The position numbers and the translations under genes were made by a program. The notes beneath the pieces were generated by a model. That model was not told where the DNA came from, searched no databases, and saw only the letters and a list, made by a program, of their open reading frames with translations. Shown here in pieces: positions 22,272 through 34,500 of a DNA stretch of 64,000 bases. The DNA comes from Hirundichthys speculiger. Taxonomy: Eukaryota > Chordata > Actinopteri > Beloniformes > Exocoetidae. The stretch spans positions 372,001 through 436,000 of the forward strand of contig JAGFBZ010000683.1 of assembly GCA_018398805.1 (NCBI GenBank), in the 5' to 3' direction. Position 1 is the first letter of the stretch; each line of letters opens with the position of its first letter.

Positions 22272-23599
22272 TTATATGGCTGATAGGCAGCCATATAATA
22301 TATATGCTGGACAAAATGAATAAAAGACAACAGGATAGCGGGGCTCCATCGCGTTCACCGTGCGGCTAAAGCCGGCGTTTTCCTCCACTGAACACGGTCT
22401 CAAATCCTGACAAATAAAGTCGGCAATGGACTCCGTAAATTTCTGCGACCTCGGTGAAGTAGATGGAAACTGGTGGCAACAACCGCCGTCACTGTCCAGC
22501 GTGGTTTGTTTCGGATCGCGCCGCAATTTCTTGAGCTAGCTCTCAGTTAGCATTAGCTTGTCCAGGTGGTGACGTTTCAGGTGGGCTCGCAGGTTGGTGG
22601 TATTTCCAGAGTACTTCACGTTTGTGTGACGCAGCTTGCAAACCGCCATACTTTTAGGCTCTTGCCGATTGTGCTAGCATAATTTTTGGCATAATCTGAG
22701 GAATTGAGCATAATTTTTGCCCTTTTTCCAAAAGTAGCACTGCTAGCATAATCTGTATATTTTCTTGTCTTGATAGCACAATTTTAGAATAATTCAAGAA
22801 AACGAAGATCTCAGCTACTAAAAACGATGGGACAGTTGGTTCCACTCCTATTTTGCGATTGCTTTTTAGTTGTGTTGAGATACCGCGGGAATTCGATGAT
22901 ACAGAACCGGAAGGACTGCGTGGTTCAGAAACGAGCGAGATTATTCAATGTTAAATTTGTTATCCAGGGCTTTGTCAGAAACTGCGTGGTTTAGTTTTCA
23001 CTGTATTTGTTTTTATTTGTTTTGAAACCCAGCGCGCGCTGCTATCGCGCGCACAGTTCGTTGTTTACTCAAAATTTGCATACTTCACCATGGTAACTGG
23101 AGGCCATTTGAGTGCAAAACCTTGCGCAAACTGTGTCACGCTCTGCTACACGCGATGGTTAGCAAGCTATCCGCGAATAGTTATCCACCACACTATCCAG
23201 GCTTTGTGCAACATATTTTTGTTCACTGGATAACTATCCGCTGGATAGCAGATTTATCTGCCGTATAGGCCTAACCACCGGATAAAGTTACCCAGGTTTT
23301 GAACAACCGGGCCCAGAACGTCAGGCCAGGGTTAATAAAATACATTTTCAAACTTGTCTTGTGAGTTGTGAAGTTTGTGCACAGAATAATATTTTTCAAA
23401 AAGTAGCATAATTTTGAAAAGCGAGCATAATTTGGGCAAAAAACGAGCACTGCCACTAGCATAATATGCCACTTTTACTAGCACAATCGGCAAATGCCTA
23501 CATACTTTTGTCTACGCTTTCCTTTTTCTTTTTAAACCCGAACTGCTCCCACACATCTGCTTTTAAGCCCGCGGGCGCTGGGTTTATACTCGCCGCCAT
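22272..23599 (-). pseudogene. BED-finger hAT transposase, N-terminal remnant, interrupted
   Basis: On the minus strand a start at 23599 gives MAASINPAP, then KADVWEQFGFKKKK, the usual opening of a BED zinc finger domain. The frame reaches codon 33, where a nested hAT (22655-23500) interrupts it. It resumes with VCKLRHTNVKYSGNTTNLRA and HLKRHH. The second zinc-binding cysteine, normally CKLC, is now arginine, while the paired histidines remain. A TAG at 22536-22538 ends that part. The same frame continues with FTESIADFICQDLRPCSVEE, then AGFSRTVNAMEPRY, the conserved segment that follows the BED finger in ZBED-type hAT transposases. Nothing downstream of this is present. Such proteins cut and paste hAT elements in the nucleus. 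This copy is inactive because of the stop, the lost cysteine, the insertion and the missing catalytic core. Confidence 0.85.
22655..23500. mobile_element. Nested hAT element, family F (TAGGC ends)
   Basis: It starts TAGGCTCTTGCCGATTGTGC and its right end is the inverted TAGGCATTTGCCGATTGTGC, with two mismatches in the first 23 positions. A perfect 8-bp target duplication CATACTTT flanks it (22647-22654 and 23501-23508). Subterminal AGCATAAT and TAGCACAAT motifs recur near both ends. No long frame is present, so it is non-autonomous. It inserted into the BED-finger coding region of a family-A hAT, which dates it as younger than its host. Confidence 0.93.
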
Positions 23600-23790
23600 C
23601 CTCCTGACTGGCTCAGAGAAATAAGCTAGCTTCTGGATAACCTGTTAGAAATGCTCTACAGCAACACTAGCGGCTGGAGGACTAAATGGCTCTTCCTGCA
23701 CTCTGCGGCTGAAATATTGATACTCCCTGGGGAAATAAAATATCGATATATATCGTAGAATCGATAAAATCACCCAGCCCTAGTCAGTAC

Positions 23791-25764
23791 CCCTTAGCTG
23801 GCCAAAGCTCGGGGAACGACCTGCCGATCTTAGCGCCGGGTGCATCATATCGCCATAAAGAAGCCGTGTTTGTGAGACGCAGCGGGCGAAAACACATGAG
23901 GATGAATGACATCATATAAAAGCCGAGCTCTGTTTCAAAATCCATCAGACAGGCGAGCGCCTCGACTCCAACGCAGCGCCCGCCGCGGCCCAGCATCCCT
24001 TCCTCCAGCACCATCCCAGCATGGATTGCAGATCGCTCTTGCGGTTCCTCCTCTAACTGTCCATTTAATCAAATTTTTTTTTAATCAATGCATCAGTAGG
24101 CGACAGCTGCGAGGGGCGAAAAAACATATTTCAGCCGCTTGTCAGGTATCGGCATCCGGAGATGAACGCGGCTCGACTGGAGGGAGGGCGTTCGCGTGAT
24201 GCGGATCACACGTGTGATCGTGTGCTACTTTTTTTTTTTTTTGTGCTCGTGTACGCGTTTCCGTGAAAGCTGCGGCGTCCCCGGTGGGACCGCCTCCTAA
24301 TTACTCAGATCTGCGCTCAAAGTGAAGAAATAATGAACGAGGGCTTTAATTATGCCTCCAGACAAAGGATCCCCGATGGCACGCAGAGACGGGTGAGAGC
24401 GGGTTAAACACAAACCCGCTCCTCTGGGCGCTCAGAGCCGCTCGGCCTTGAATGCGGACCGGGCCCGCAATCCTGACGTGGCGCCGTGAAGCGCGGATAT
24501 CGGAGGGGGGAGGGGGGGGGGGGGGATTTTTAAACAAGGGAAAAAAGATGAGCAACATAGGTTTGTTATCTCTAACAGATATGACACAACCTTTAATTAG
24601 TGGGGATCCCTGAAGCTCTGGGCCCGAGATATAATCAGCGGACCTTTAGCGAGATCACGACCCCGCGCTCTCCGGGTACCCTCGGGGCGGGCTGATGGAG
24701 GCGTCCTCCTGCCCCCTCCTGCACTGGCACTCTGGAGATGCCAGATAATGAGGAAGCCTGTCAGAGGGGCACTTCAAGGATGCCCCTCCAAATGCCTCGC
24801 CGCTTCTTAACAAAACCCACCGTCGGCCAGACGGCGCCGCCGCGCCCGGCCGTGGGGGGGGGGTGCTCCCGTTCAGCCGCTGCAGCGTTCAGCCACATCC
24901 ATGTTTGTGAAGCACATCTGACCTGCGTGTGGAGCTCAAACTCTGGCGCTCGTCCTGATGGGGGAGCTGTGTCCATGTTGAAGTGATGCCGACCGACTGG
25001 AGAAACTCTGCCACCACTTTATCACATTTAACATCTGAATATAACACTTTATTTTATTTTTTAAATCTGTAGTTATTAATTCACTGACAGGAGATCAGTT
25101 CAGGGATGCAAACGTGTCCGTTTTATAGCTGCACAGACTTTCAACAAAGACAACATTTTATTCAATATCGTTTAAACTTGATGGGCTTGAAAATTACTCA
25201 AGAGTTGGGGAGCAGTTTTAACGTCGCGCGGCTCAATTATAACCTGAAAACAGTTAATAAATCCCTGTTTAGATGGGTATGAATGGCTTCTATTTTTTTA
25301 TTTGTCAACGGTTAAAGCGTCACTCTGGGAGTAAAAGTAGTAGAGTAAAAAAAAAAATAAGGAAAAGGTTTAAACTGATTTACTGGAACATTCAAAGGCC
25401 TCTTTTCTTCGTAACTGTTTAAATACAACGCAGAAACCATCCTTTGTTCTCCTTCCCGACTGTTGTGGTCACGAAAGCCACAGGAGTGGCTTCAAAGGGA
25501 TTAATATTTGAATTTGGATAAAGTTAAATTAGCTCCGCCCCACTTTCCTCGCAGTATCAATAATCTTAACGAGATCCAGTGAGTTTAACAGGCGTTGAAC
25601 GCCCACTGATTTAAAGCTAAGGTGGTCCATCTAAAGTGGGACCGGTACCAGTTCTGCACCAGTCAGGACCGGCTGGAGAGTCCTGCAGCTCCTGGGACCA
25701 GTTTCTATGTGGAACCTGGAACGAAGAGGCGGGTCAATGTAGAGACAAATGAGCTGGAGACACA
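23791..25764. other. Unique DNA, nothing recognised
   Basis: I see no gene. Poly-T lies at about 24230-24242 and a G run at about 24506-24525. CpG-rich parts occur at about 24650-24860. Frames up to 97 codons have no domain. Confidence 0.4.
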
Positions 25765-26288
25765 GTCTACACCTTATTATAATGTTAAATGACGGTTTCT
25801 TTATTTATTATGTATTCAAGTTTCAAATATTTAACTCATTATTATATTAAACTCAGGGTTTGTGGTTTTAAGAGTATCCATTAGCATGGTTTCAGAAGCA
25901 GTTCTTTGTTTTTCTTGCAGGCTAAATTTAGCATACTTAGCTTCACCTTAAGATACAAACTTGTAATTGTTTTCCCATCATTCATGAAACTTCCTTCCTT
26001 GTGCATCAATTTTTCTTTTCTTGGACATGTCGGGGTTAGTTTGTTTTTCTTCAGTCCATCAGTTCTGAAAAATCATCTTGCTCATAGCTGCCGTTATGCG
26101 TAATGACAAAATGCATGATGGGAGATGTAGTTTATTGTCAATATGCGCTTTAAAGCGGTTTAAGCTTATTTTGAGTCTTAAAATATTGGTTTAAAATTTA
26201 AGCTGATAACGCCGAAGCTCTCGAGGGCCACGTAAAGTGACGTGGCGGGCCACATTTGGCCCGCGGGCCTTGTGTTTGACACATGTGG
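25765..26288 (+). mobile_element. hAT-like element, family G, 5'-truncated or diverged
   Basis: It shares ATTATAATGTTAAAT, GTCCATCAGTTCTGAAAAATC, GATGGGAGATGTAGTTT, GGCGGGCCACATTTGGCCCG and GTGTTTGACACATG with the copies at 10709 and 58451 (reverse). The left terminus CAGGGGTGTC is not visible. It is non-coding. Confidence 0.65.
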
Positions 26289-26854
26289 TGTCGATGCTTG
26301 AAGCTGCAGCGGCACCTCAACTGGTCTTGTCTGATGAAGATAAATAAAAAACTAATAGCAAACAAAAGCAAAACTCCACGTTTACCTGCACGTTTCAGAA
26401 AGATCATGTGACGCCATTAAAGGCTGTTTTACTGGACGGCGGTTGAGTCGCGTTCATCCGACGCTCCACCGAAGCTTCTTATTGTGCAAATTCAGACATA
26501 AAACGTGAAGTTTAATATATGACTTTAATACGAACAAGCTGAAATGAAGCTCTGTTCTACACTTGAACTGATTATCTGACCGTCATCGATGCTCTTCAGC
26601 TGAAGCATCTGCAATCCTCAGAGTGATGGGAGGTTGAGGGAAATAAACAGTCATCTCTTACGATGATTAGTGCGAGCGTCCCGTATTGATCAGCGGTCAC
26701 GCGATGAACGGCGGAGAACCGTGGATGCGCCGCGGCCCCATTAGCCGCCGCCCATATCGCCTCTGATTGTTGCTGACTGAGCAGCTCGGACACGTGACGG
26801 CTACTTCCTGCCGGAGGACATTAGAATAATTGCAGCTCCTGATTCAACCAAAGG
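26289..26854. other. Unique DNA, nothing recognised
   Basis: This is spacer between the family-G element and the minisatellite, with no supportable feature. Confidence 0.35.
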
Positions 26855-27850
26855 TCCAGGATGCAGAGACGGGTGCGTCCTGGACTCAGAGACGGGTGCG
26901 TCCAGGATGCAGAGACGGGTGCGTCCAGGATGCGTAGATGGGTGCGTCCAGGATGCGTAGACGGGTGCGTCCAGGATGCGTAGATGGGTGCGTCCTGGAC
27001 GCAGAGATGAGTGCGTCCAGGATGCAGAGACGGGCGCGTCCGGGATGCAGAGACGGGTGCGTCCAGGATGCGTAGACGGGTGCGTCCAGGACGCAGAGAC
27101 GGGTGCGTCCAGGATGCGTAGACGGGTGCGTCCAGGACGCAGAGACGGGTGCGTCCAGGATGCGTAGACTGTTGCGTCCTGGACGCAGAGACGGGTGCGT
27201 CCAGGATGCAGAGACAGGTGTGTAGAGACGAGTGCGTCCGGGATGCAGAGACGGGTGCGTCCAGGATGCAGAGACGGGTGCGTCCAGGATGCAGAGACAG
27301 GTGTGTAGAGACGAGTGCGTCCGGGATGCAGAGACGGGTGCGTCCAGGATGCAGAGACGGGTGCGTCCAGGATGCAGAGATGGGTGCATCCAGGATGCAG
27401 AGACGGGTGCGTCCAGGATGCAGAGATGGGTACGTAGAGACGGGTGTGTAGAGACGGGTGCTTCCGGGATGCAGAGATGGGTGCGTCCAGGATGCAGAGA
27501 CGGGTGCGTAGAGACGGGTGCGTAGAGACGGGTGCGTAGAGACGGGTGTGTAGAGACGGGTGCGTCCTGGATGCAGAGATGGGTGCGTCCGGGATTCAGA
27601 GACGGGTGCGTCCAGGATGCATAGACGGGTGCGTCCGGGATGCAGAGACGGGTGCGTCCCGGACCAGAGACGGGTGTGTAGAGACGGGTGCGTCCTGGAT
27701 GCAGAGATGGGTGCATCCGGGATTCAGAGACGGGTGCGTCCAGGATGCAGAGACGGGTGCGTCCGGGATGCAGAGACGGGTGCGTAGAGACGGGTGTGTA
27801 GAGACGGGTGCGTCCCGGACCAGAGACGGGTGCGTCAGCGGAGACGGGTT
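26855..27850. repeat. Minisatellite, 23-bp unit
   Basis: Roughly 40 tandem units of a 23-bp core (GATGCAGAGACGGGTGCGTC plus CAG) are mixed with shorter 14-bp units (GAGACGGGTGYGTA). Blocks are themselves duplicated: an 83-bp block at about 27214 and 27297, and a 128-bp block at about 27546 and 27674. Because 23 is not a multiple of three and the units contain few stops, long frames appear on both strands, including 333 codons on the minus strand at 26886-27887. These are repeat artefacts and not genes. Confidence 0.95.
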
Positions 27851-28110
27851 GAACCCCAGAGCAGAGGTCCGACACGAACATGTACACACCTGCCCGCCGT
27901 GCACACGTGTCCCACCTCTGGGGGGGGGGGGGGGTGAATCGTGTTCGGTGGCGTGCTCCGAGGACAGATGTGACAGTCGCCGCTGACAGTGACGATGACG
28001 ATGATTGCGGTAATAATGATTACGCTGATTATTACGGGCCCGCTACGGGGACGTGGCGGCTGCTCGCTTAGAAGGAGCAGAAGGAAGACAAAGGGCGAGG
28101 GTGACAACAC

Positions 28111-28142
<32 letters not shown>

Positions 28143-28804
28143 CTGGTGATTAAGATCACTTTTTTTTTTTTTTTTTTTTTCCTTCTGGTGATCAACTGTG
28201 AGCCGTTGGCAGCGGTTGTTGATCTTTCTTTAATTGGCAGAGCTGCAGTGTGGGGAGTTAACTGAGGATATCTCTGCTGCGTTTCAGGGCTTTGATTTCA
28301 CATGACAAAAAGAAAAGGCACCGTTGAGAACATTCCAGCAACTCCCTTTGAAGGGAGTGATCTGGCAGCGCTCATTTGAATTATTAACTGGGTGAGACAG
28401 ACAGACAGAATTAGTTTGGGGTGGGGGGGGGGGGGGGGGGGACAGAGCAAATGAGCGAGAGACAGAAAGACACGTGGACGGACGGGCAGGGAGACGGATT
28501 CCCGTCTTTAGCAACCTAAACCGCATCAGATATCTGTGACGACTGATCTTTCGCATCAAACAGCCGCGCCAATTATTCCCCAGCAGAACGTAGACTTGCA
28601 AGATGGCTGCCGGTGAGGTGAGCTCCTCTTGGAATTAATGATGTTTTATTATTCAGCTTCTCTCTTTGGAGATCATAAAATACAAGAATGAATGTGTAAT
28701 TACAGGCCAGCCCCCCCCCCCCCCCCCTCTTCCCCTCCCCTCCTCCTCCTGCTGCTGCCTGCTTATTTAGTCTGCTGGTGACGTCTGCCACCGAAGGGCT
28801 CAGG
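27851..28804. other. Unique DNA with microsatellites and possible regulatory block
   Basis: This contains a (TGA)n tract at about 28111-28143, a poly-T at about 28160-28180, a 19-base G run at 28423-28441 and a 17-base C run at 28711-28727. Clean non-repetitive sequence at about 28270-28415 could be a regulatory element. No gene is visible. Confidence 0.4.
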
Positions 28805-29729
28805 TAGGGGTCCACGATAATTATCGATCCAATAATTATCGGGCCGATAACAGGAAATTATGACGTCGTCCCGATAAGTCCGATATCACGATAAATAGCC
28901 CCGATAACATATATATTTTTGTCAACACAGCAGTGCCTCGCTCCCTCTGAGCCTTGAATAACGAGCCGTGAATGTTATGTTCAAGTGACGTCAACATAAT
29001 CAGAAAAACGATTACTCAATCAGGAGTAATCAGAAAACAACTCGTTAAGTTGGTCATAAGTTTAGTAGTTGCGATATTCGCAGTATTTCCCCTCATGCTA
29101 CACATAAAAAAGAAAAAAAATAGAAAAGGCTGAAAGAACGACTAGCAAACGAGGAAACGTGGGAATTTACGTTACAACTTGAATGCAGCCTGCAGCACAG
29201 CGCTGATCACAACAAACATGGCGGCGTGGAACTTCGTTAAAGTTTCAGAAGAAGATAGTTTGGTGGTTATTTGTGACGAATCCTCCGAGTGAATTCTACG
29301 AGGAGGGAAGCACAAGCTTTAATACGTAAAACCTGATTGGCCACCTACAACATAACAACGCGAGCTAATGCTAACGTGCGCAAGCCAGCAGCAATCAAAA
29401 TCCTTTAAATGTTAATCTTTTTCAGTTAGTAATTCTGATGCATGTATTTCCATCAGTTCGAGGAGACTTTATTTTTTATATCAGTCAGTAATGAACCTTA
29501 TTTAAGTTAATGTGAGATATCAAATATGTTTGTTTGATAGCTTTACGAAAATTTTTGAGAGGCTTGACAATAGTTTTTTTAATGGTAAAAATAAATATCT
29601 GTTCATTTAAAGAGTCCAAACTGTTTTTGGTTTTGTTCGTAGTATTGATGTAATGATCTTAGGTATACGTGTGTGTTATCGGTTATCGGTAGCTGAAAGC
29701 TAGCGGTTAGCGGTTAGCGTGCGTCCCGC
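28805..29729 (+). mobile_element. hAT element, family C (TAGGGRTGCACGATAA), copy 1
   Basis: The left end is TAGGGGTCCACGATAA. Perfect 8-bp repeats GGCTCAGG flank it (28797-28804 and 29730-29737). The right end is worn (GTGCGTCCCGC where other copies have GTGCATCCCTA). A 24-codon frame at 29218-29292 starts MAAWNFVKVSEEDSLV and is also open in the copy at 34737, so it may be the start of a former transposase. Otherwise it is non-coding. Confidence 0.88.
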
Positions 29730-29737
29730 GGCTCAGG

Positions 29738-31026
29738 TGATGTCAGAGTCGCGCCAGAACGTGCTAGCGTCAGATCTGGATGCGGCTGATCTGAATTTCA
29801 TGCAGCTGTCACAGAACCAGCCGCACAAATGTTTTTGACAGGCCTGCATGAGCATCCGCTCAACATCCGGAGAACAGAAACATGTTCGGATCGACTCACA
29901 AAGCCTGTTCACACGCATCAATCTCATCCACACTTGTCGCCTATTTTGTGGCGTTTTTTTTTTTTTTTCTTCCTCGCGACGCCATTATTCTGGCTCTGGC
30001 ACATGAAGATAACATCCCTGTTCTTAATCCTGCCTACAGAGCCGGGATTGTCTTTGTTGTGTTTTTCAAAAAACCGGGGGAGAAACGACGAAAACACCAG
30101 ACTTATTTGAATTGCGAGGACAAAATTAAAAAAAAAAAAAAAAAAAAAAAAAGAAAATGTGGACAGTGATTCACAGGCCTGGAACCGGGCTAAAAATATC
30201 CAAAAGATAGAAATCATTCTGTGAGAACGGAGTTTGATCGTCTTGCTGGCTCGCTCCGCATCCATCCCTTTAATTCCCCCCCCGCCGGTTTTTTGGATCT
30301 AAAGATAGAGAGGGAGAGAGTTGTACAATGAGCAGAATCTAAAGCCCTCAGGGACAAATTTGTGATTTTGGCCTTGATGAATAAAACATGTCTTGACTTG
30401 ACTGTATTAACAAGAATTACAAGCTCAGGAGCGACCGTACCTTTGCGTTGCCCCGGCGATGACCCGCGCCCCCCCCCCCCACCCCCTCCCACGTCTCTGC
30501 TGAGGCATCACGTTTAAGAGGACGGGTCGGATCCGGACGGCGTCCGTCTTTGTCTGCCGCCTTTAAGCCGAATCAAACAGAATGAATCAGAGAGAAGCAT
30601 GAGAAGGAGTTTCTTCTTCCGTGTACAGTTTAGCGTGTTCTCCAGCACACGCTTGGCTGCATGCGTGTTTACAGCTCAGTAGAGGCGATGGAGGGATGTC
30701 ACGACTGGCCCTAATAACAGCCCGCTCTGCTTTAAAAACATTCTCCACAGCCTTCAAAGATGTATCTGCCACGGCTGTGGGTGTTTATTCTTTTATTTTA
30801 TTTATTTTTTTATTTTTTTATAATGGTGGGGGGGCGATTAAAAGGCCGTAGCGGCGTCCCGGTCGGTGCTGAACCCGGATCAGCTGTTCATCCTCTCTGC
30901 TGTTCAGACCGTTTGATGTATGAATCCACCAGGGACCCCCCCCCACACCATCACTGCCACCTCGCTTACACCCCCCCACCCTAACCTACCCAACCCCTCG
31001 TCGTCTCCGCGACCCCTCCTCCTCCT

Positions 31027-31057
<31 letters not shown>

Positions 31058-31139
31058 TCCTCCTCCTCAGTTGCTCAGAACCTCCCCTTCTGTGTCTGAA
31101 TGCTTATGTTGGCTTTTATCGCACACAAAGTAAACAGAG
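29738..31139. other. Upstream region of the candidate gene, non-coding
   Basis: I see poly-T and poly-A runs (about 29955-29968, 30127-30152), C runs (about 30469-30480, 28 C at 31027-31054) and pyrimidine-rich CTCC tracts, but no gene. A TATA-like TTTTTATAATGG at about 30815 is too far from the exon to assign. Confidence 0.4.
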
Positions 31140-31149
31140 TCGCGGCAGG

Positions 31150-31206
<57 letters not shown>

Positions 31207-31358
31207 AGAGAGAGAGCAACAGCGATAAAGGTGGAACATGCACATTGTCTGCGCGCCGCTCGCCTCCCCGCCACATCTTCAGTAGAGACACAAAAGCCAG
31301 CAAAAGAAGAAAAGAAATTTAAAAGGCAAAAAGGAGAGGAAGTGATCCGAGGAGAGCC

Positions 31359-31393
<35 letters not shown>

Positions 31394-31459
31394 CGGGAGA
31401 TCGGCGCCGCGATCCGGAGGAAGAAAGAACAGAAGAGCGAGAGAGGATCTCCCTGCTAA
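31140..31459 (+). promoter_or_regulatory. GA-rich candidate 5' leader of the gene at 31460
   Basis: (GA)n tracts lie at 31156-31200 and about 31366-31393 within purine-rich, CpG-containing sequence. This layout of GA tracts directly before a GC-rich start exon is common in leaders of vertebrate genes. I see no clear TATA box and cannot place the transcription start. An in-frame TAA at 31457-31459 closes the frame immediately before the first candidate ATG. Confidence 0.35.
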
Positions 31460-31585
31460 ATGCGCAAAGCGTCCCGCCACCACGCGCTCAGCTCCATGGC
31501 CAACTCCGGCTGCCTGCTGCTCTCCGGCTCCGGGATGCTGCCGCACTCGCTCCAGTGTCCCCCGGCGTTCCTCTACCTGCCCGAG
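31460..31585 (+). CDS. Candidate first coding exon, unidentified protein (42 codons)
   Basis: The frame opens with ATG at 31460 directly after an in-frame TAA and runs 42 codons to CCCGAG, followed by GTAAGG at 31586, a strong splice donor in phase 0. The peptide is MRKASRHHALSS then MANSGCLLLSGSGMLPHSLQ and CPPAFLYLPE. A second in-frame ATG (codon 13, context CCATGG) is an equally likely start. Neither ATG has a purine at -3. There is no domain, and the hydrophobic piece (GCLLLSGSGM) is too short and broken to be a convincing signal peptide. The GC-rich setting after a GA-rich leader and the exact donor support a real exon. I do not recognise the protein, and no second exon was found in the remaining 32 kb, so the first intron would be long. 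It could be a false exon. Confidence 0.4.
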
Positions 31586-34500
31586 GTAAGGCTGGACGAA
31601 GCCCGCCCCCCTCCTCCTCCTCCTCCCCCCCCCCCCCCCTCCCTCCTCCATCCATCCCTTTCATTTCTCTGCGCGCTCGGCGGCGGCGACGGCGGCACGT
31701 GATTGTATCATGCTCGCTTTGTGTTGTGTCCCCCCCCCCCCCCCCCCCCACCCATCTAACCCCTGACCCCTCCACCCAGCCTTTTGTGGAGGAAAGAGAG
31801 GGAGTTTAATTTCCTCCTTTCTGAGTGAAATGACGTGTTTGTTTCGTGACGCGCCGCTGGAAACGTCCCGGTCCGTTTGTTGTCATCCGTCACTTCGGTT
31901 TGTTCTTACGAAACAGTTTCTCCAACGCTTCTTCATCCTTTATTTCAAATGCAAAAAAGAGAAAAGACTGAATGTGTCCAGAGCTGCTACTTTACTGTGT
32001 GAAAACTCATTTACAAACCAAACACTTGCTTTGCTTCTTTTTTTTTAATTGTTTTTTTTTATTTTTAATTTAAAGCTAAGTCCCTCCGCGGTCTGTGAGG
32101 CCCGCTGACATTTCAACAATGTTCCTTCTGTCGTTTCAGATGCAAAAGCACACAAAGAAATCTTAATTTAGCCGCTTGTTTTTCTATAAAGAGATTTATA
32201 ATATTTGCTTTCGGATACACACTCGGAGTTGTAGTTGATGTGAAACTTGATTAGTTTGGAAGAATTGTTTAATTTAGTCGCAGGGCCCCCCTAAAAATGG
32301 AAAAATCCCCACCAAGTGAGAAGCTCTTTGAATAATTATATCTATCTCTGCAAATTAACATTGATTTTTTTTTTCTTCCTTCTTTTCTGTCCTCCTGCTT
32401 TGGAAATTGATTCTGTCACTGATCCTCCTGTTTTGCGAAACCCGAAGGCTGCAATTTTCTGAAGGCAGGTGAAAAAATCAACAACAAGGTGACTCCTCAG
32501 AGCCCGTCTGTCTGTCTGCTGAATTATTCACATGTTTTAATTCAGCAGGCTGTTGGGGGGGGGGGCAGGTGCGCCGCCCGTGGGCGGCTGCGACGGGCGT
32601 CCAGGTCGGTTTTTTTTTTTACTACGGGCCGCATGTGCTGCAGTAAACGGCGTTACTGCGGTGATTGAGGGGGGGGGATAACGGCGAGGGGTCCTGCGCA
32701 TCACGGTAATGGCCTCGCCCCCCTCCCACCCATCTGTCCAGAGCGGGCGCACCCCCACCAGCCTGGCAGCGAGAGGGGCATTTGGATGACCAGGAGCCAA
32801 AGCCTCACAGCCTCGTGATACAATAACACTTTTAAGATTTATTCATCTCTGCAGGTTTTAGTTAAAAAATAAAATAAATAAGTGAGATTGACGGTGACGG
32901 GTCTGTAAATGTGAGTTTAGGCGGGTTTAGTCCATGTTCGTGAGACTTTTCATGCTCTGAAAGTCAGAATCGAGCTGAAATTGAAACTTCCTGTGTGCTA
33001 TTTTCACGAAACGTCTTTTCCCTTTTTCCAACTACACGAACGTCTCAGCAGCTTTGGTTCATTTTCTTCTTCTTCTTTTTTTTTTGCTTCTTTCCGGTAA
33101 ATTCTCGCCCTGCAGCGCTGCGAAGGGAAACAACCCTCTGAATCACACCACTGTGGCCGGCGTCTCTCTCTCTCTCCCCCCCCATCACACCCCCCCCCCC
33201 CCCCCCCCCCCCCTCGCCACAGTGCAGGACTGCAGCAGCGGCTCATGTAAGATGACAGCCAGCGAACAGAAGGGGAATAGATTGAGGTGATAGCCTCGGC
33301 CTCACAGTTTGTTTGCATTTCAAATAAGACACTGTATTAAGTGGGGCTCCGAACAGCTTTGCTTATTACGTGCGAACATGGCGCCGCGTGATATCGCAGC
33401 GAGACGGGGAGTTTATTACATAAAAGATTAGCAAAGGCACACCTTGCCTTTTATTTGCGTGCGGCGTGTGTTTTTGTGTGTGTGTGTGTGTGTGTGTGTT
33501 CCCAGGCAGTTGGCTTTGATGCTCTTTGTAGTCGGCTGCAGCTCGTATAAAAACCCCCGACTAAATGTTTGTTTTCATTAACGCGAGGAGAGGCTCCCCG
33601 CCGCGTCGCTGGAGGAACCGTGGGCTTCTGATCGCCCCTCCAAAAAAAAAAAAAAATTAATAAAAAAAAAAGTGTCGGCGTCACGCCGGCCCTCTCAACA
33701 GTCCCAGCCTCCTCTTCTCTTCCCTCCTTCCGCAGGATGATGTCACTTCTCTCAGTTTGTATTGTCGTGGCTCGTTTCGTGAGTTATGGCGCTGGATATT
33801 GAGGGAGTTATGAATTACAGTGTGGTTAAGCTTTTATGGGACGCGATGCTCAGCGCCGTAGGCCCCGTATTAAAGCACAAATTTATTTACGGCGCGGGCC
33901 GGAGCTGACGGGGTAACTCGGGTTTGCTCCGGGTAGTTAGTAGCTGTCTTCACACTCGTAAAAACATGGCATCTCATGGATTTTCTATTTACCAGGCGCT
34001 GGGTGGGCATATGGCAACGCTCGTAAACGTGACTCTATTATCTAAGACGGGGCTGTTGGGCGGGAAGCGTGGCGTTACGTACGTCTGAGGAGGAGGAACA
34101 GTCCTTCGCCTCGGTCTTATCTCCACATCTCCCGTTTTTCTCAAATTGCCTTCCTTTGATTTGTAATTGGATTTGCTATCATGGCATTCCACTCTGCTGA
34201 TGTCTATTGTTATTGTTGCATCAATTGATTTCTTTTTTGTGGTTTTTTTTGGTCGGGCTGGTTTGAATTCCCCCCCCCCTCCTCTGTCCCGTACACGGCC
34301 TCCGTGTCGTCCTAAGTGGTTAGGTCACCGAGACGAGGGCGATCCTTTCATGTCGGTGGATCCTGGGAGGAAATGCCCCGGCTCTCTGGTTTCACCTCCT
34401 CCTCTCCCTCCTCCCGCTGATCTCTTTTCTACCGCCGCCTCTCCCTCTCGCATGGACGCTGATAGATCTGGGTAAAGGCGAGGGATTGCAGAGAGGAGAC

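Larger units (their letters stand above)
22122..23782 (-). mobile_element. hAT element, family A, with transposase remnant and nested hAT
   Basis: Perfect 8-bp direct repeats GTCAGTAC flank it (22114-22121 and 23783-23790). The right end reads CACCCAGCCCTA. The left end has lost part of the terminal repeat and begins TACTAATCTCACGATAC. Without the nested 846-bp element and its extra 8 bp it is about 807 bp. It carries the N-terminal part of a BED-finger hAT transposase on the minus strand but lacks the catalytic and dimerisation regions, so it is non-autonomous. Confidence 0.9.

Noticed and set aside
26886..27887. 333-codon minus-strand frame with repeated THPSLHPGRTRL
   Set aside because: It is the translation of a 23-bp minisatellite, with equally open frames on the plus strand.
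31231..31809. 192-codon plus-strand frame across the GA-rich leader and exon
   Set aside because: It reads a different frame through GA repeats (RERERERE) and C runs (PPPPPP) and ignores the strong donor at 31586.
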